Source of the DNA: Eustoma russellianum
Lineage: Eukaryota > Streptophyta > Magnoliopsida > Gentianales > Gentianaceae
Length of the DNA: 64,000 nt
Direction: 5' to 3'
NCBI GenBank assembly: GCA_036186865.1
Contig: AP025042.1
Span: 12,455,545-12,519,544, forward strand
Shown: positions 23,547 to 34,605 of the stretch, piece after piece
Layout: the number at the start of each line of letters is the position of its first letter
How positions within the stretch are numbered: position 1 is the first letter of the stretch
Translations under genes and position numbers: made by a program
The notes under the pieces: model-generated
What the model saw: the letters and a program-made list of their open reading frames with translations, nothing else
The model's database searches: none
What the model was told of the DNA's origin: nothing

Positions 23547-24606
23547 TTTCATCACATATGAACATAGCTTATACATATTCTTGACACAAAAACCTTGAAA
23601 TATATTATGAATGATCCAACTTTGTCTGAACATAAATACTTAGATCTTTGGAAAACCATGAAAGATCTCGAAAGAATATTTTTCTTTTTCACTTAGGATT
23701 ACAAGAAAAGTGAAGAGTTCTTCTCTTGGATTGAAGGAAAATACATTCTCTTTTAAGCCTTGCTACCCATGGGTTGGACCAAGAAAAGAAGAGTTAGTGA
23801 GCAACCATGAAAATGGATGAGTGGAAGAAGATTAACATAGTTTAGATGGTGTTCTTACCTTACTTTCTCTTGCTCTTTAACCTCCTCCTCTAAACCCACA
23901 GTTTTGATGCTAAGAATAGGTAGGATATTGTAGCTAATGTTTGGAGTGAATGTAGGAGATGAAGAGAAGATTTCTTCTTGTGCTCTCCTTAAAGACTTTC
24001 GGACAAGAGGAGAAATAAGGGGAATGGAAGACTTGTTTCTTGGTTGAGGGAAATAAGAGAGAGCCTTTTCGGAAAAATGAACTTGGCTAAGTGTTGGAAA
24101 TGAGAAGGAAAGAGAGTCTTCCACTCTTTTCGAAGGTTGGCCGAAATTTTGGGTGAGGAGAGGGACAAAATGCAATCATGAAGTTGAGGGGATTTGATGC
24201 GAGAAAATGGGAGAAAGTGGAAGAAATCTTGTAACTTGATGGAGTGAAGGATTGGTTAAAGGAAGAAGAAAAATCTTCTTCCCTTTGGTGTGTGGTAATC
24301 GGACAAAATAGTGGAGTGGGGAGGGTTGGTTTAGTTGGTTGATTGTGTAAGAGGGTGCAAGAAAGTGTGTAAGAGTTGTAAGGCTTTTTGGTATAAATCC
24401 CATAATTGTTTCTTGTGGAAGAAAGTCTTCATACTTCTTACACTATGGTTTGGCTGAAAATTTGAAAGTGGAAGTAGTTAGAATGGGACAAAATTTTATC
24501 ACTTGGTTTCTAAACAATTTCTACAGTTGGTATTTTCTTGAGGTATTTTCCTAACCACAATTTCTCTTCTTCTTTGTACCCTAAGTTCGCACCATATCTA
24601 AATACG
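23547..24606. other. Unassigned non-coding stretch, possibly old LTR sequence
   Basis: About 1.06 kb between the LINE-C target duplication and the (TA)n tract at the LINE-D 3' end. It is purine-rich on the + strand in the middle (repeated GAAGAGAAG-like runs at 23700-24300). The longest reading frames (24175-23855 and 24403-24176, minus) are low-complexity and match no domain I know. It resembles the non-coding part of a plant LTR but has no edges I can define. Confidence 0.4.
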
Positions 24607-24621
24607 TACATATATATATAT

Positions 24622-24670
<49 letters not shown>
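24607..24670. repeat. (TA)n microsatellite at the LINE-D 3' end
   Basis: About 64 bases of nearly pure TA with one CATACA interruption near 24624-24630. It directly abuts the 3' end of LINE-D. The 5' end of LINE-D abuts another (TA)n tract at 41249, so LINE-D appears to sit inside a TA microsatellite. Confidence 0.9.
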
Positions 24671-24672
<2 letters not shown>

Positions 24673-24699
24673 CGAAAGACGGGCGGTACCGTCCAGTAT

Positions 24700-24734
24700 T
24701 TTATTAATAGAAGCCCTCACTTATGGCGGAGGAA
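24700..24734 (-). promoter_or_regulatory. LINE-D conserved 3' block and poly(A) signal
   Basis: Minus strand: TTCCTCCGCCATAAGTGAGG (24734 down to 24715) followed by AATAAA (24705-24700), the same order as in the other five copies. The remaining 30 bases reach the (TA)n tract. Confidence 0.8.
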
Positions 24735-24976
24735 TACCGTGGTTACATGTAAGAGCCTTATCTAGGGGAGACTCTCCCAATGTAAATGAAAATAGCTATA
24801 CATGAGTCTAGAATGTAAATTATGCGTGTAAATGGCGTGTCTCGCATGACCTCAGGTAGTCGTTGATGGTAGACCAGATAGCAGGCGTTCCATGCAGCAG
24901 AAGAGTGGAGAAATGTATCATTAGTATGAAACAATAGTTGGAACCGAAGCAAAGCAAAGAATAAAAACTTACCCAT

Positions 24977-25219
24977 GTCGCCTTGACTAGGAAGCCAGGG
25001 CAACTGAAAGATGTAGGATGCCAACCCATATGGGAGACGATCTCGTATATGCAGCTTATTGATGGCGATGTCCAAAGCTCCGATAACAGTGAAAAGAAAA
25101 TAATCAGTGTAAGAGGCGTAAAATAAAGCATGTATGGAAATAGAAATTGGTGCGTACCCATGTTGCCTGTAGTCCAAATCACTACGGGGCAACAATAAGT
25201 GAGTCAAGCCAACCCATGT
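24977..25219 (-). other. LINE-D 3' UTR: two tandem stem-loop modules
   Basis: Minus strand, module 1: box ACATGGGTTGGC (25219-25208), then a stem pairing GTTGCC...GTAGT (25193-25181) with ACTACAGGCAAC (25173-25162), then ATGGGTA. Module 2: box ATATGGGTTGGC (25031-25020), then GTTGCCCTGGCT (25004-24993) pairing with AGTCAAGGCGAC (24988-24977), one mismatch and two G-U over twelve positions, loop TCCT, then ATGGGTA. The modules repeat with a period of about 185-188 bases, which points to a tandem duplication followed by divergence with the stems kept. Confidence 0.7.
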
Positions 25220-25242
25220 GGGAGACATAGGTGATACTGCAG

Positions 25243-26309
25243 TCACGGTGGGCGTGGCCCATGATGAAAAGAGTATCGAAAATATGGCATTGTTCTGTTC
25301 CCAATAATGATGCCTCTGAGATGAGAAGGCAATTTTGTATTATTAGTATAGGACATAAAGTGTTGTGCAGTGAGAGCGTGGCAAGCCAAAAAATGAGCGG
25401 ATTCATTCGTTTCCCGTGGCATGTGCGTTATTGATATGTGACCCATTCACAATAAAGTCTATAGTCTGTGGATATCTGGTGCAAGTAAGGAGGATGATGA
25501 GGTGGTTAGTTGTACCAGGCTGGCACAGTCCACTTCTAATATTATGTTGGTGTATCGTGGGAGATAGTATGTAAGAGCGATGAATGCTGCTTGTGCTTCA
25601 ACTCTCAAAGGCAAATCAAGCCGGAGTGGGGAAGAAATACCATGTATGAAATCGCCATTTGAGTTCCTCAGAATGCCACTGCCACTTGCATGACGTTTCC
25701 CTAACGCTGCGTCTGTGTTCAATTTCAAGCGACCTGAAGGAGGAGGCATCCATCGCACTATTTTTGGTCGATTTGAGCGTAAAGGAGGTGATAAACCTGC
25801 GGTGACAAGTTGCGGGACTGTTGCTGCTATTTTTGTGCCCGTCATGGATGTTGCCCAGGTGTATAAGTCCAGACGGATGGATCGAATTAAGGACCTTGGT
25901 GACCAAGCAAGGTCATCATATTGAATGGCTGCATAGATCTTCCATAAATTCCAAAGGATTATTCTAGGATAAATGAACTGCATGGCTCCCATGAAGGTGT
26001 TTGATGCAGAGCACCATATATATAGGAGATGTGATCGCCATGATCCAGTAGTAAATTTTGGCAAGTCCAAGAGAATATCGAAATACATCCAAATCACACG
26101 CACCTCTAAGCAGAGGAAAAATAGATGAAGTGTTGTTGCATTAGCTCTACGACAGAATGGACATATCGATGGAAATATTGTGAGGGAGCGGCTGAGATTA
26201 TCTGGCAGTGGGAGGGATTTCTGATACAAATGCCATAGAAATAAACGGATCGCTGGGCGCTGCATATGATTCCAAATGTGTGTAGATGATAATAGATGTG
26301 ATTTCGCGG
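25243..26309 (-). pseudogene. LINE-D ORF2, 3' part (zf-RVT-like and RNase H)
   Basis: Downstream part of ORF2 beyond the copia insertion. In frame across the insertion point it reads on from the upstream half. It carries the zf-RVT-like segment (RPAIRLFLWHLYQKSLP, CPFCRRANATTLHLFFLC) and RNase H with LNTDAALG, VEAQAAF and EVDCASL, then a stop near 25459. A last piece (25446-25243) has PRETNESAHFLACHA. It is inactive because of the split and the stop. Confidence 0.9.
26305..26309. repeat. Target-site duplication of the Sirevirus-like element (partner 37114-37118)
   Basis: CGCGG directly before the left LTR is repeated exactly directly after the right LTR at 37114-37118. The host sequence is LINE-D ORF2; deleting the insert and one copy restores an open reading frame through the junction. 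Confidence 0.95.
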
Positions 26310-28817
26310 TGTTGGACCGTGCACCTGCAATGAACACCACTAGAGGGGGGGTGAATAGTGGTTAGCGGAAATTACACTACAACCCTTTGTTAAAATCCCC
26401 TTGAAAACAGAATCTGAGACCAACTCAGATTCAGAACCCGTTTTTCAAAAATTCACAAATAATTGTACACAACTCCAAAAATTATGAAACTTTCCAGAAT
26501 TAAACTTCAATGAGTTATCAAGACTATGTCCAAAAATCAGACAAAAATAAGATCGTTTAACCCTTCAAACAAATTAAAAGATTTAGATGGTCAATCTGGA
26601 CAGAATTGGACAGAATGTTGCTGATTTTGAAAATAGTGTTTCTCTTTGAATACTCAACCAAAAAGGTTGATCTTTATATCAAAACACTCCTTAGGATGTG
26701 TAGATGAAGTTTCCAAAAGGCCCTGACCTCAAACAATTCTTGAAAAATACAGAATTTAACTTTTCTCAAAACTGGTCAGATTGCAGCCAGATTGGAGCAG
26801 TTATCTTGCAAAGACTGAAAGACTAACTTTTACTTGCTCAAATCAAGTGATTCTTGTTGCAAATGAAAGCTAACAGTCTGAAGTATAACTCCACCAAAAA
26901 TCACAAATTTTGAAAATGATTAGCTATTTGTTCAAATTGTGTGAAGTTGGGTGAAAACTGCAGTCAAAAACGGGCAGAAAACAGAAATAAAGAAACAAGA
27001 GAAGAACACCGAGGATTTATCCTGGTTCGGTCAATGTGACCTACTCCAGTCCCAAGGAACACCTTTCCTTGGATTTCACTATGATATGAACACCTTACAA
27101 CAAGAGCCAAGCTTGATCATTGGGTTATACACCAACCCTACTCAAGACTTGGATAATCACCTTCTAAGCAACACTTAGTTGCAATACCTCCAACACCTAT
27201 TGATGTAGCCTTATAAAGATGGCTAATCAATCTTACAAATGAAGCTCAAGAGGCTTGTAGCTCACCAAAATATTAAGAACAACTTTGCTACAACAAAATA
27301 CAACAACAAGAACAAGAAGATGAACATGAAAGCTATAGAATGCTTGTGAGCTTCAAGTGTGTTTCATCTTCTTCACCAATGCCTCTATTTATAGTGTGAT
27401 TTGAGCCTTGAAGGTAAGAATGCCAATGTGTCATCATCTTCATCATCAACTCCAAATGTCTTCTCATCATTGGTTGGCTTTGTACACTTGGCAAAATAAA
27501 ACACAATGATTGGTCCACCTTGGCACCCATGTTGGCCGAAATGTTCAACTAAAATATGACTTGGAATTATCTTGAAAATGTGAAGATAATAGCACCATAA
27601 CAACTCCTTTATCTTCTCATCTCTTTGGCACAAGAATAGGCATGTGGACATTGAAATTTTCAATTCAAAAAATCTGCTCCAAGTCAAGATAGTAGCCGTT
27701 GGCTACTTCACCCTTTTTTCAAAAATAATTTTGATTTTCTTTAATAAAATAAGAAAAGATAATACCATCAAATTATCCTCAACTTCAAGCAACATAATAG
27801 GACATGTGAGAGCTCCATTTGACTTCAAAAATCTTCTGAAAATACCCAAGAAAAACAATATAGCCGTTGGCTATTTTTAGTAAACTCCAAGTTGGCAATT
27901 TTGCCAACTAGCTCCTTTTTGGTTGGTCCACTTGTCTCCAACTCATAAAATGAACTCCACATCATTCCCAACTGTAAACTCACGTTTTTCAACATATATA
28001 TATGTGTAGCAACTCAGATTTTTGAAGAAGAAATAAATAGATAACACTTGACAAGATTATGTCAACGTGTAACACCGAAATTCCCCAATATTTCTTCTTA
28101 TGTGTCAATAACATTTCCACACCTTTGACACCTTTAATATCTCTGAATATTGATGATAAATGTTCTCTTATAACATATATAAGAGGGTCTTCGAGAAAAA
28201 TTAGAATGTGACATCTCAAATCGTCACATATCCAGCTATAGTCAACAATATCATCGGTTGAGAGAATAAGATATAAGATCACCATATTATCTTCAAAATA
28301 ATAATAACACAGCTCCAGAATGAAGATAATAATATACTCAAGAGATTCCTTGAGTGAAAATACCAAAAATGCCCTTGGGGGTAAAATGACCAAAATACCC
28401 CTGGTGTGAGAAAACTCCAGAAATGTCCCGGATGGTCATAAATAATCATGATATCAACTTTGTCATGATAAATAGTATAAGAATATGCTCTTGAAATATT
28501 TCCACCATATCATGTTCCTACAAAACTCAAAATACCAATTTTGCCCTTTTTGGTAAGTTGTAGAAACTTCCAAGGCATGTTAGTCACAAGACAATAATAA
28601 TCACCAAAAACACATAATAAGCACATAATGAACATGTATAAATCATGTACAAATGAAAACAACCAATTCATCACATTTTAGAAAATTATTTCAAAAAAAA
28701 ACTAAACATCAATATCATTTTTCTTCACTTATTCATCTTTTTCATTTATAACACCATATGTGACATGTAACACTTAAAATCATGACTTTGAAAATTATCC
28801 AAACATATTTTTCAACA
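26310..28817 (-). repeat. 3' LTR of the Sirevirus-like element
   Basis: 2508 bp, nearly identical to 34606-37113. Adjacent to the PPT at 28818. It contains a TATA-like box on the minus strand at 27384-27393. ORFs such as 28393-27989 recur in both LTRs but match no known protein and are probably spurious. Confidence 0.96.
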
Positions 28818-28830
28818 TTCTCCCCCTTTT
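28818..28830 (-). other. Polypurine tract, with further PPT-like motifs upstream
   Basis: Minus strand AAAAGGGGGAGAA lies directly against the TGTTG start of the 3' LTR. Three similar motifs (AGGGGGAG-like) occur upstream in the element at 28932-28940, 28951-28960 and 29055-29065. Multiple PPT-like motifs before the 3' LTR have been described for Sireviruses. The whole 28831-29093 interval between the RNase H stop and the PPT is otherwise non-coding. Confidence 0.85.
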
Positions 28831-29093
28831 GGATGATTTTCAAAATAACCTAACATGATTTTAATGTCACAACTTATAACCAAAAATTTAAAATGTTTAA
28901 CCAAATGTTTTCAACTTTTAAATAGTATGTTGCTCCCCCTCAACTCATACTCTCCCCCTTAACCTATACTTAACTCTTAACTTATATTTGAAACTTATCA
29001 TTTCATACCAAATGATGACTTAGCAACTAAAATCTAAAATCATGTACTTATGCTATCTCCCCCTTTATTTTGCAAATCATGCAAAAGATAGAA

Positions 29094-29925
29094 CTATACA
29101 ATGGTATCGTAAGTCATCATTCCTAACTTGGCTCGTAAGTTTTCAAACGTGGCTTGATTAAGGGGTTTGGTAAAGATATCGGCGATTTGGTGATCAGTTC
29201 TTATATGGTTTATCACTATGTCCTCAGTTTGAACATGATCGCGAAGAAAGTGGTATCGCACCTCAATGTGTTTGGCCTTAGAATGAAGCACCGGATTCCG
29301 GGAAAGATTGATTGTACTTGTGCTATCGCAGAAAATTGGAATCTTTTTCATTTTAATGCCAAAATCACTAAGTTGCTGTTTAAGCCAAAGTATTTGGGTA
29401 GTACATAAACTCAAAGCAATATACTCGGCTTCAGTGGTAGAAAGAGCTACACTAGCTTGCTTTTTAGAAAACCAAGAGATCAAATTGGTTCCTATGAATT
29501 GACATGTGCCGCTAGTGGATTTTATATCTAACTTGCAACCACCATAATCAGCATCACTATATGCGTGTAATTCCAACTTAGCATTTCTATCATACCATAG
29601 TCCTAAGTGAGGTGTATGCTTAAGATATCTAAATATCTTTTTCACTGCATTGTAATGTGATACCTTAGGACAAGATTGAAACCTAGCACACATACACACA
29701 CTAAACATGATATCATGTCTTGATGCAGTTAAGTATAACAATGAGCCAATCATAGACCTATAGAGTGTGTCATAAAAAGGTTTACCATTTTCATCCTTAT
29801 CGAGTTTGGTACTAACACTCATGGGGGTAGTTGTAGGTTTCAAATCTTCAAAGCCAAACTTCTTAATCATATCATTGACATACTTAAGTTGGCTAATGTG
29901 AATTCCTTGAGGGGTTTGTTTTGAT
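29094..29925 (-). pseudogene. Sirevirus-like RT end and RNase H, after frameshift
   Basis: This frame resumes the polyprotein one base out of phase with the upstream part. An extra T in the run 29919-29922 (an extra A in coding sense) causes the shift. The product has the copia RT end (MIKKFGFEDLKPTTTPMS, YRSMIGSLLYLTASRHDIMF) and RNase H with AYSDADYGG, ALSTTEAEYIAL, FCDSTSTINL, KHIEVRYHFLRD and ADIFTKPL. The stop at about 29094 is close to the usual end of copia pol. Confidence 0.93.
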
Positions 29926-32253
29926 TTGGAGTCCTAAGAAATAATTCAACTCTCCTACCATTGACATTTCAAACTCTGACTTCATACATTCTTCGAAGTC
30001 TTTTACTAAGGTAGGGTTAGTTGAACCAAAGATAATATCGTCTACGTATATTTGAACTATTAACAAATCATTACCTTTTCTTCTTAGGAATAATGTGTTG
30101 TCTATGGTTCCCCTTCCATAATTATTCGCAATAAGAAAGTTTGCAAATCTATCATACCAAGCTCTTGGAGCTTGTTTCAAACCATATAAAGCTTTCTTAA
30201 GCTTGTAAACATGGTTAGGATTCTTTGGATCTTCAAATCCAGGGGGTTGTTTGACAAACACTTCTTCTTGGATGTATCCATTTAAGAATGCACTCTTGAC
30301 ATCCATTTGGAAGAGTTTAATGTTACTTAGACTTGCAATCGCAAGTAACAATCTAATTGCTTCTAGTCGTGCAACGGGTGCAAAGGTTTCCTCATAATCT
30401 ATTCCTTCTTGTTGATTATAACCTTGTGCGACTAGTCTAGCCTTATTTCTTGTAATATTTCCTTGTTCATCCATTTTATTCCTAAAGACCCATTTAGTTC
30501 CTATGATAGACTTGTCTTCAAGTTTAGGTACTAAGTCCCATACGTTGTTCCTTGTGAATTGATTTAATTCCTCATGCATAGCATCTATCCATGATATGTC
30601 ACCTAAGGCTTCCTTAACATTCTTAGGTTCTATGTGTGAGACTAAGCTATGTCCTTCAAGTTGACTTATGTTTCTACGTGTTCTAACCCCAACACTTGGA
30701 TCCCCAATGATTAATTCTCTAGGGTGCCACCAATTCCTAGATTGACTAGGTTCACCCTCATCTTGTTCAAAAGTTTCATTAGTGTGAATGTTATCATATG
30801 TAATTGGGTCATTAGTTGTATCATCTTCCAATTGCAAATTTTCTTGATTCATTTCATCTAAGGGTTCATGCATGTCTTGTTCAGGGGGAGTTGGTTCTAG
30901 ATGATCAAGTACAGACTCAAGTAATACTTCATCATCAAACATATTTTCAACATTTGTTTCTTGTTTATGTTGATGTTTATCACTAACTTCAAAGCATGCA
31001 TTTTCATTGAATTTCACATGTATGGATTCAATTATTTTTCTAGATGCAGGATTATAACACCTATATGCTCTTGAGTCAGTTGAATATCCAACAAATATAC
31101 ATTCAATAGACTTTTGTTCAAATTTATCTAGATTATCCTTAGTGTTTAGCACAAAACATTTACATCCAAATACTTTAAGATAATCTATTTTAGGTTGTCT
31201 ATTGTTTAGCAATTCATAAGGCGTTTTATTTAATTTCTTTCTAATAGTGAGCCTATTTATAATATAACATGCACAGTTAACAGCTTCAGCCCATAAATAC
31301 TTAGGTAATTTATTTTCACACAGCATTGTCCTTGCAACTTCTTGAATCGTTCTATTTTTACGTTCAACAACTCCATTGAGTTGTGGTGTTCTAGGTGGTG
31401 AGAATTCATGTTTTATTCCATAAAGTTCACAAAATTTGATTACGTCTTTATTTTTAAATTCTCCACCTCTATCACTTCTAATTCTTTTGACATTTTCTTC
31501 GTAAATGTTTTCAAGTTGCTTGATAAGGGTTTCGATTGCTAATGGAGCATCGTCTTTGTGTGTTAAGAACAATGTCCATGTGTAGCGTGAGTAATCGTCT
31601 ACTATGACACACACATAGTAGTGTCCACCTAGACTTCTTGTCCTACTTGGACCAAATAAGTCTAAGTGAAGCAATTCTAGTACATGACTAGTACTCACTT
31701 CATGTTTCGGTTTTAAGGTTTCTTTAATGTGTTTTCCCTTAATACATGTTTCACACATTTGAAAATTATCTAAGTCTAACTTAGGCATACCTCTAATTAA
31801 ATTCTTTTTAGATAATTTCCTAATGGTTGAAATTCCTATATGGCCTAATCTTCTATGCCATAAATTCACATCTAAGTCATGTGATATTAGACACTTAACC
31901 TTAGCATTTAACATGTTATATAAGGTAAGGGTATAAATATTTCCATCTCTATTTCCTTTTAAAACCGTTTCTCCTTTTTCATTTATTATATCACAAGAAT
32001 TGGGAAGAAAGGAGACATTATAACCACAATCTATAAGTTGAGAAATACTAAGTAAATTATAAGAGAGATTGCTTACTAGCAACACATTTCGTATTTGAAA
32101 TGTGTTTGGGTCCCCGATTGTTCCTTTTCCAACAACTTTTCCTTTGTTGTTGTCACCGAATGTTACCTTTCCACCATCAATATGTTCAAGTTCGGTGAAT
32201 AGATTGGGGTTGCCCGTCATATGCCTCGAACATCCACTATCTAAAAACCATTT
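29893..32253 (-). pseudogene. Sirevirus-like protease, integrase and RT
   Basis: Long open frame. The aspartic protease site WFLDSGCSRHMTG lies at about 32220-32259. The GAG-pre-integrase finger (LWHRRLGH...CETCIKGKH) precedes the integrase core with its acidic residues (HLDLFGP, RSDRGGEF, NGVVERKNRT). The RT spans GTKWVFRNK, KARLVAQGYNQ, FLNGYIQEEVF, YGLKQAPRAWYDR and the catalytic YVDDIIFGSTN (about 30020-30050). The frame ends prematurely at 29893 because of the one-base insertion. Upstream it is cut off from Gag by the stops at 32305-32307 and 32335-32337. Confidence 0.95.
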
Positions 32254-32334
32254 GGTTTTTAGATTCTTTGACTTTGCCTCTTTCTTGCATTCCTTGCATT
32301 TTTCCTACAATGGAGACAAAGTTTTAGGTACCCT

Positions 32335-33786
32335 TTATTTGGGTCCTTGAATGTTAGGGGCATTATTCTTGTTTAGATAACCCTTAGGTATCCAAACTTG
32401 AATATACTTTCTAGGCACATTTTTAGCATGGTTAAAGTAAGAAGGATAAGCATATAGATGATTATTCCACATAAGTGAGGATGCATTGTTATACATGTTG
32501 CGCCATGGTTGATAATCATTATAGGATGACCGAATCTTATAATGTGTATAAGGCATGCGATTTTGTTTCTTATATGGTGCTCTATATGTGTATTCATGTG
32601 TATTTCTATAAGACTTGTATGAGAGTTGCTTATGCTTAGGTTCATAAAAAGTTGGATGCATTTTATTTGGTCTAGTTGCATTTGTATACATGTAGGCATG
32701 ATTTCTAGGTTGTCTAGATGCAAAATTTAGCCTAGATGTATGTTTATGCGTGTGCATATTGGTGGGTTTGTGTTGTATTTTTGCCTTGATATGAGTAGAA
32801 GAAGGTGTAGAAGAAGATGTAGCAGGCAAAGTTGATTTTGTATTATATGGCAACTTTGTACTAGATGAAACAAACTTAGTCTTTTCATTTACTTTTTCGT
32901 TTTCTTCTTTATAGCCTAGACCGGTTTTATCATTTCCATACTTTTGTGATGAGATAAGTGTATCTAACATATTTGCACCCGATTTAAATTGTTCTATCAT
33001 TTTTTCTAAGGTAAATTTAGAAGACTTAAGTTGCACTATTTCATTTTCACAACTTTCTAACTTGGATTTCAACATTTTATTTTCCATTTGTAACTTTTGT
33101 TCATCTTTCCTATATGATTCAATTTTGTTCTCTAAAGAATCAAGAGTATTAGTAGACTCTTGTTTAAGAGATTCTAGTTGATCGGAAAATTCCAAGTTGG
33201 ACGTCTTCAACTTGTCATTTTCTTCAACTAGTTTCTTCTTTTCTTTAGAGAGCCTCTTACAGTGAGCATGCATTCGTAGGAATTCTTCATACATTTCATC
33301 AAGTGTCATGTCACTATCAGAATCACTATCAGAAGAAGAACATACCTCGTTGGATACGAAGCACACTTGAGCTTCCTCAGTTTCAGATTCTGAGTCGGAT
33401 GAGTCGCTCCATGTGCTCACCTTCATTGCTCGTTTCCCTTTTCTTGCCTTAGACTCCTTTGTCTTTGACATTTGAGCTTCCTTATCCTTGGCTTGTTTAT
33501 TATTGTTGTTTTTATTATTATTTTTCTTTGTTGGACAATCGTATGAAATATGTCCTTTTTGACCGCATTCATAACACTTTAATTCTTTATTATACCATTT
33601 GTTTGTGTTATTTTTATTAGATTGGGAAAAAGAAGAAGAAGAAGAATTATGTTGTCTATTCCTATTTGGGCGTTTGAAAAACTTTCTAAGTTTTCTAGCA
33701 ATCAATATCAAGTCATCGTCTAATTCAGTATCACTATTACTATCATCGTTATTAGCATATGTTTCAGTTGTTTTGAAGGCTATTGA
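32335..33786 (-). pseudogene. Sirevirus-like Gag C-terminal part: zinc knuckle and coiled coil
   Basis: In frame with the N-terminal Gag ORF beyond a TAG. A CCHC knuckle (CYECGQKGHISYDC) lies at about 33534-33575. An acidic serine-rich stretch and then a long heptad-rich segment (about 33290-32990, LSKEKKKLVEENDKLK onward) are predicted to form a coiled coil. The end (33 percent or so) is rich in Tyr, Asn and His. The frame stops with TAA at 32335-32337, and a TAG at 32305-32307 follows before the protease. Confidence 0.9.
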
Positions 33787-34482
33787 CTAACTGGATGACT
33801 TAGACGATTCAGACTTTCGTTGGTTTAGTTTTACCTCATAGACTTTAAGAGACCCGATCAATTCATCCATCTTAGTGATTGACTTTGTCTCCTCGATTGC
33901 AGTCACCTTTGGATCCCATTCAGCAGGGAGACTTCGTAGCACCTTTTGAACCTTTTCATTGTTCGAAAATGACTTCCCTAAAGCTTCAAGGGCATTGAAA
34001 ATATTAGTAATCCTCAAATCCATAGATGTTATGGATTCGTTTGGCAACATTTTGAAAGTCTCTAATTCAGTCATAAGCATGTTTATTTTTGACTCTTTAA
34101 CGCCACTAGTACCTTCATGCTTTAATACAAGTGATTTCCACATGTCGTGTGCACTTGTGCAATTTGACACATATCCTACTTCAGAAGTTGTAAGTCCATT
34201 CAAAAGTAATTGCATAGCTTTACCATTCATGGACATTTTCTTTTTATCATCTGATGACCATTCACTTTTATATTTTTCAACCTCTTGAGTTACTCCACTA
34301 ACTTGTACAACTTTCATTGGAATGTACGGCCCATCTTCAACTATAGACCATAAATCGATGTCTATATCCATTAAGAATAGCCTCATTCTTAGTTTCCAAT
34401 GAACAAAATTATTGCCATCAAAAAGAGGAGGGCGTTGTGTGGACATACCTTCCAACTCACCTTTGTGAGAAACAATAGCCAT
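33787..34482 (-). pseudogene. Sirevirus-like Gag N-terminal part
   Basis: 231 codons from ATG 34482, about 110 bases after the PBS. It shows the copia UBN2-type Gag fold motifs (RPPLFDGNNFVHWKLRMRLF, DLWSIVEDGP, AMQLLLNGL, HDMWKSLVLKHEG, RSLPAEWDPKVTAIEE). A TAG at 33787-33789 after KSESSKSSS ends it; the next codons continue the same protein, so this is one premature stop rather than a natural end. Confidence 0.92.
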
Positions 34483-34590
34483 AGTATGTACCTTTGATTT
34501 GAGACAAGCAGTATATTATGAATTGTTGTTTCTTGGCCTTGTATTGTTCGTACGGTGTTGAATCTTGCTTCTTTAGAGTGGTGTTGGTCT

Positions 34591-34603
34591 GGCTCTGATA
34601 CCA
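34591..34603 (-). other. Primer-binding site for initiator tRNA-Met
   Basis: Minus strand TGGTATCAGAGCC, two bases inside the 5' LTR edge at 34606. This is the standard plant copia PBS, complementary to the 3' end of tRNA-iMet. It fixes the element orientation. Confidence 0.96.
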
Positions 34604-34605
34604 AA

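Noticed and set aside
23855..24175. 106-codon minus-strand ORF as a possible host gene
   Set aside because: Low-complexity composition, no recognisable domain, no neighbouring exon; not enough to call a gene.
24607..24670. (TA)n tract as an origin or promoter element
   Set aside because: A simple microsatellite; nothing beyond base composition supports a function.
27989..28393. 134-codon ORF present in both Sirevirus-like LTRs (also 36285-36689)
   Set aside because: Antisense to nothing known, no domain, and it lies entirely within LTR sequence; its duplication simply reflects the LTR pair.
32102..32350. Short + strand ORFs over the copia gag-pol regions (for example 32102-32350, 33599-33790, 60185-60556, 61480-61968)
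   Set aside because: They are mirror-frame shadows of the minus-strand polyprotein and have no independent motifs.
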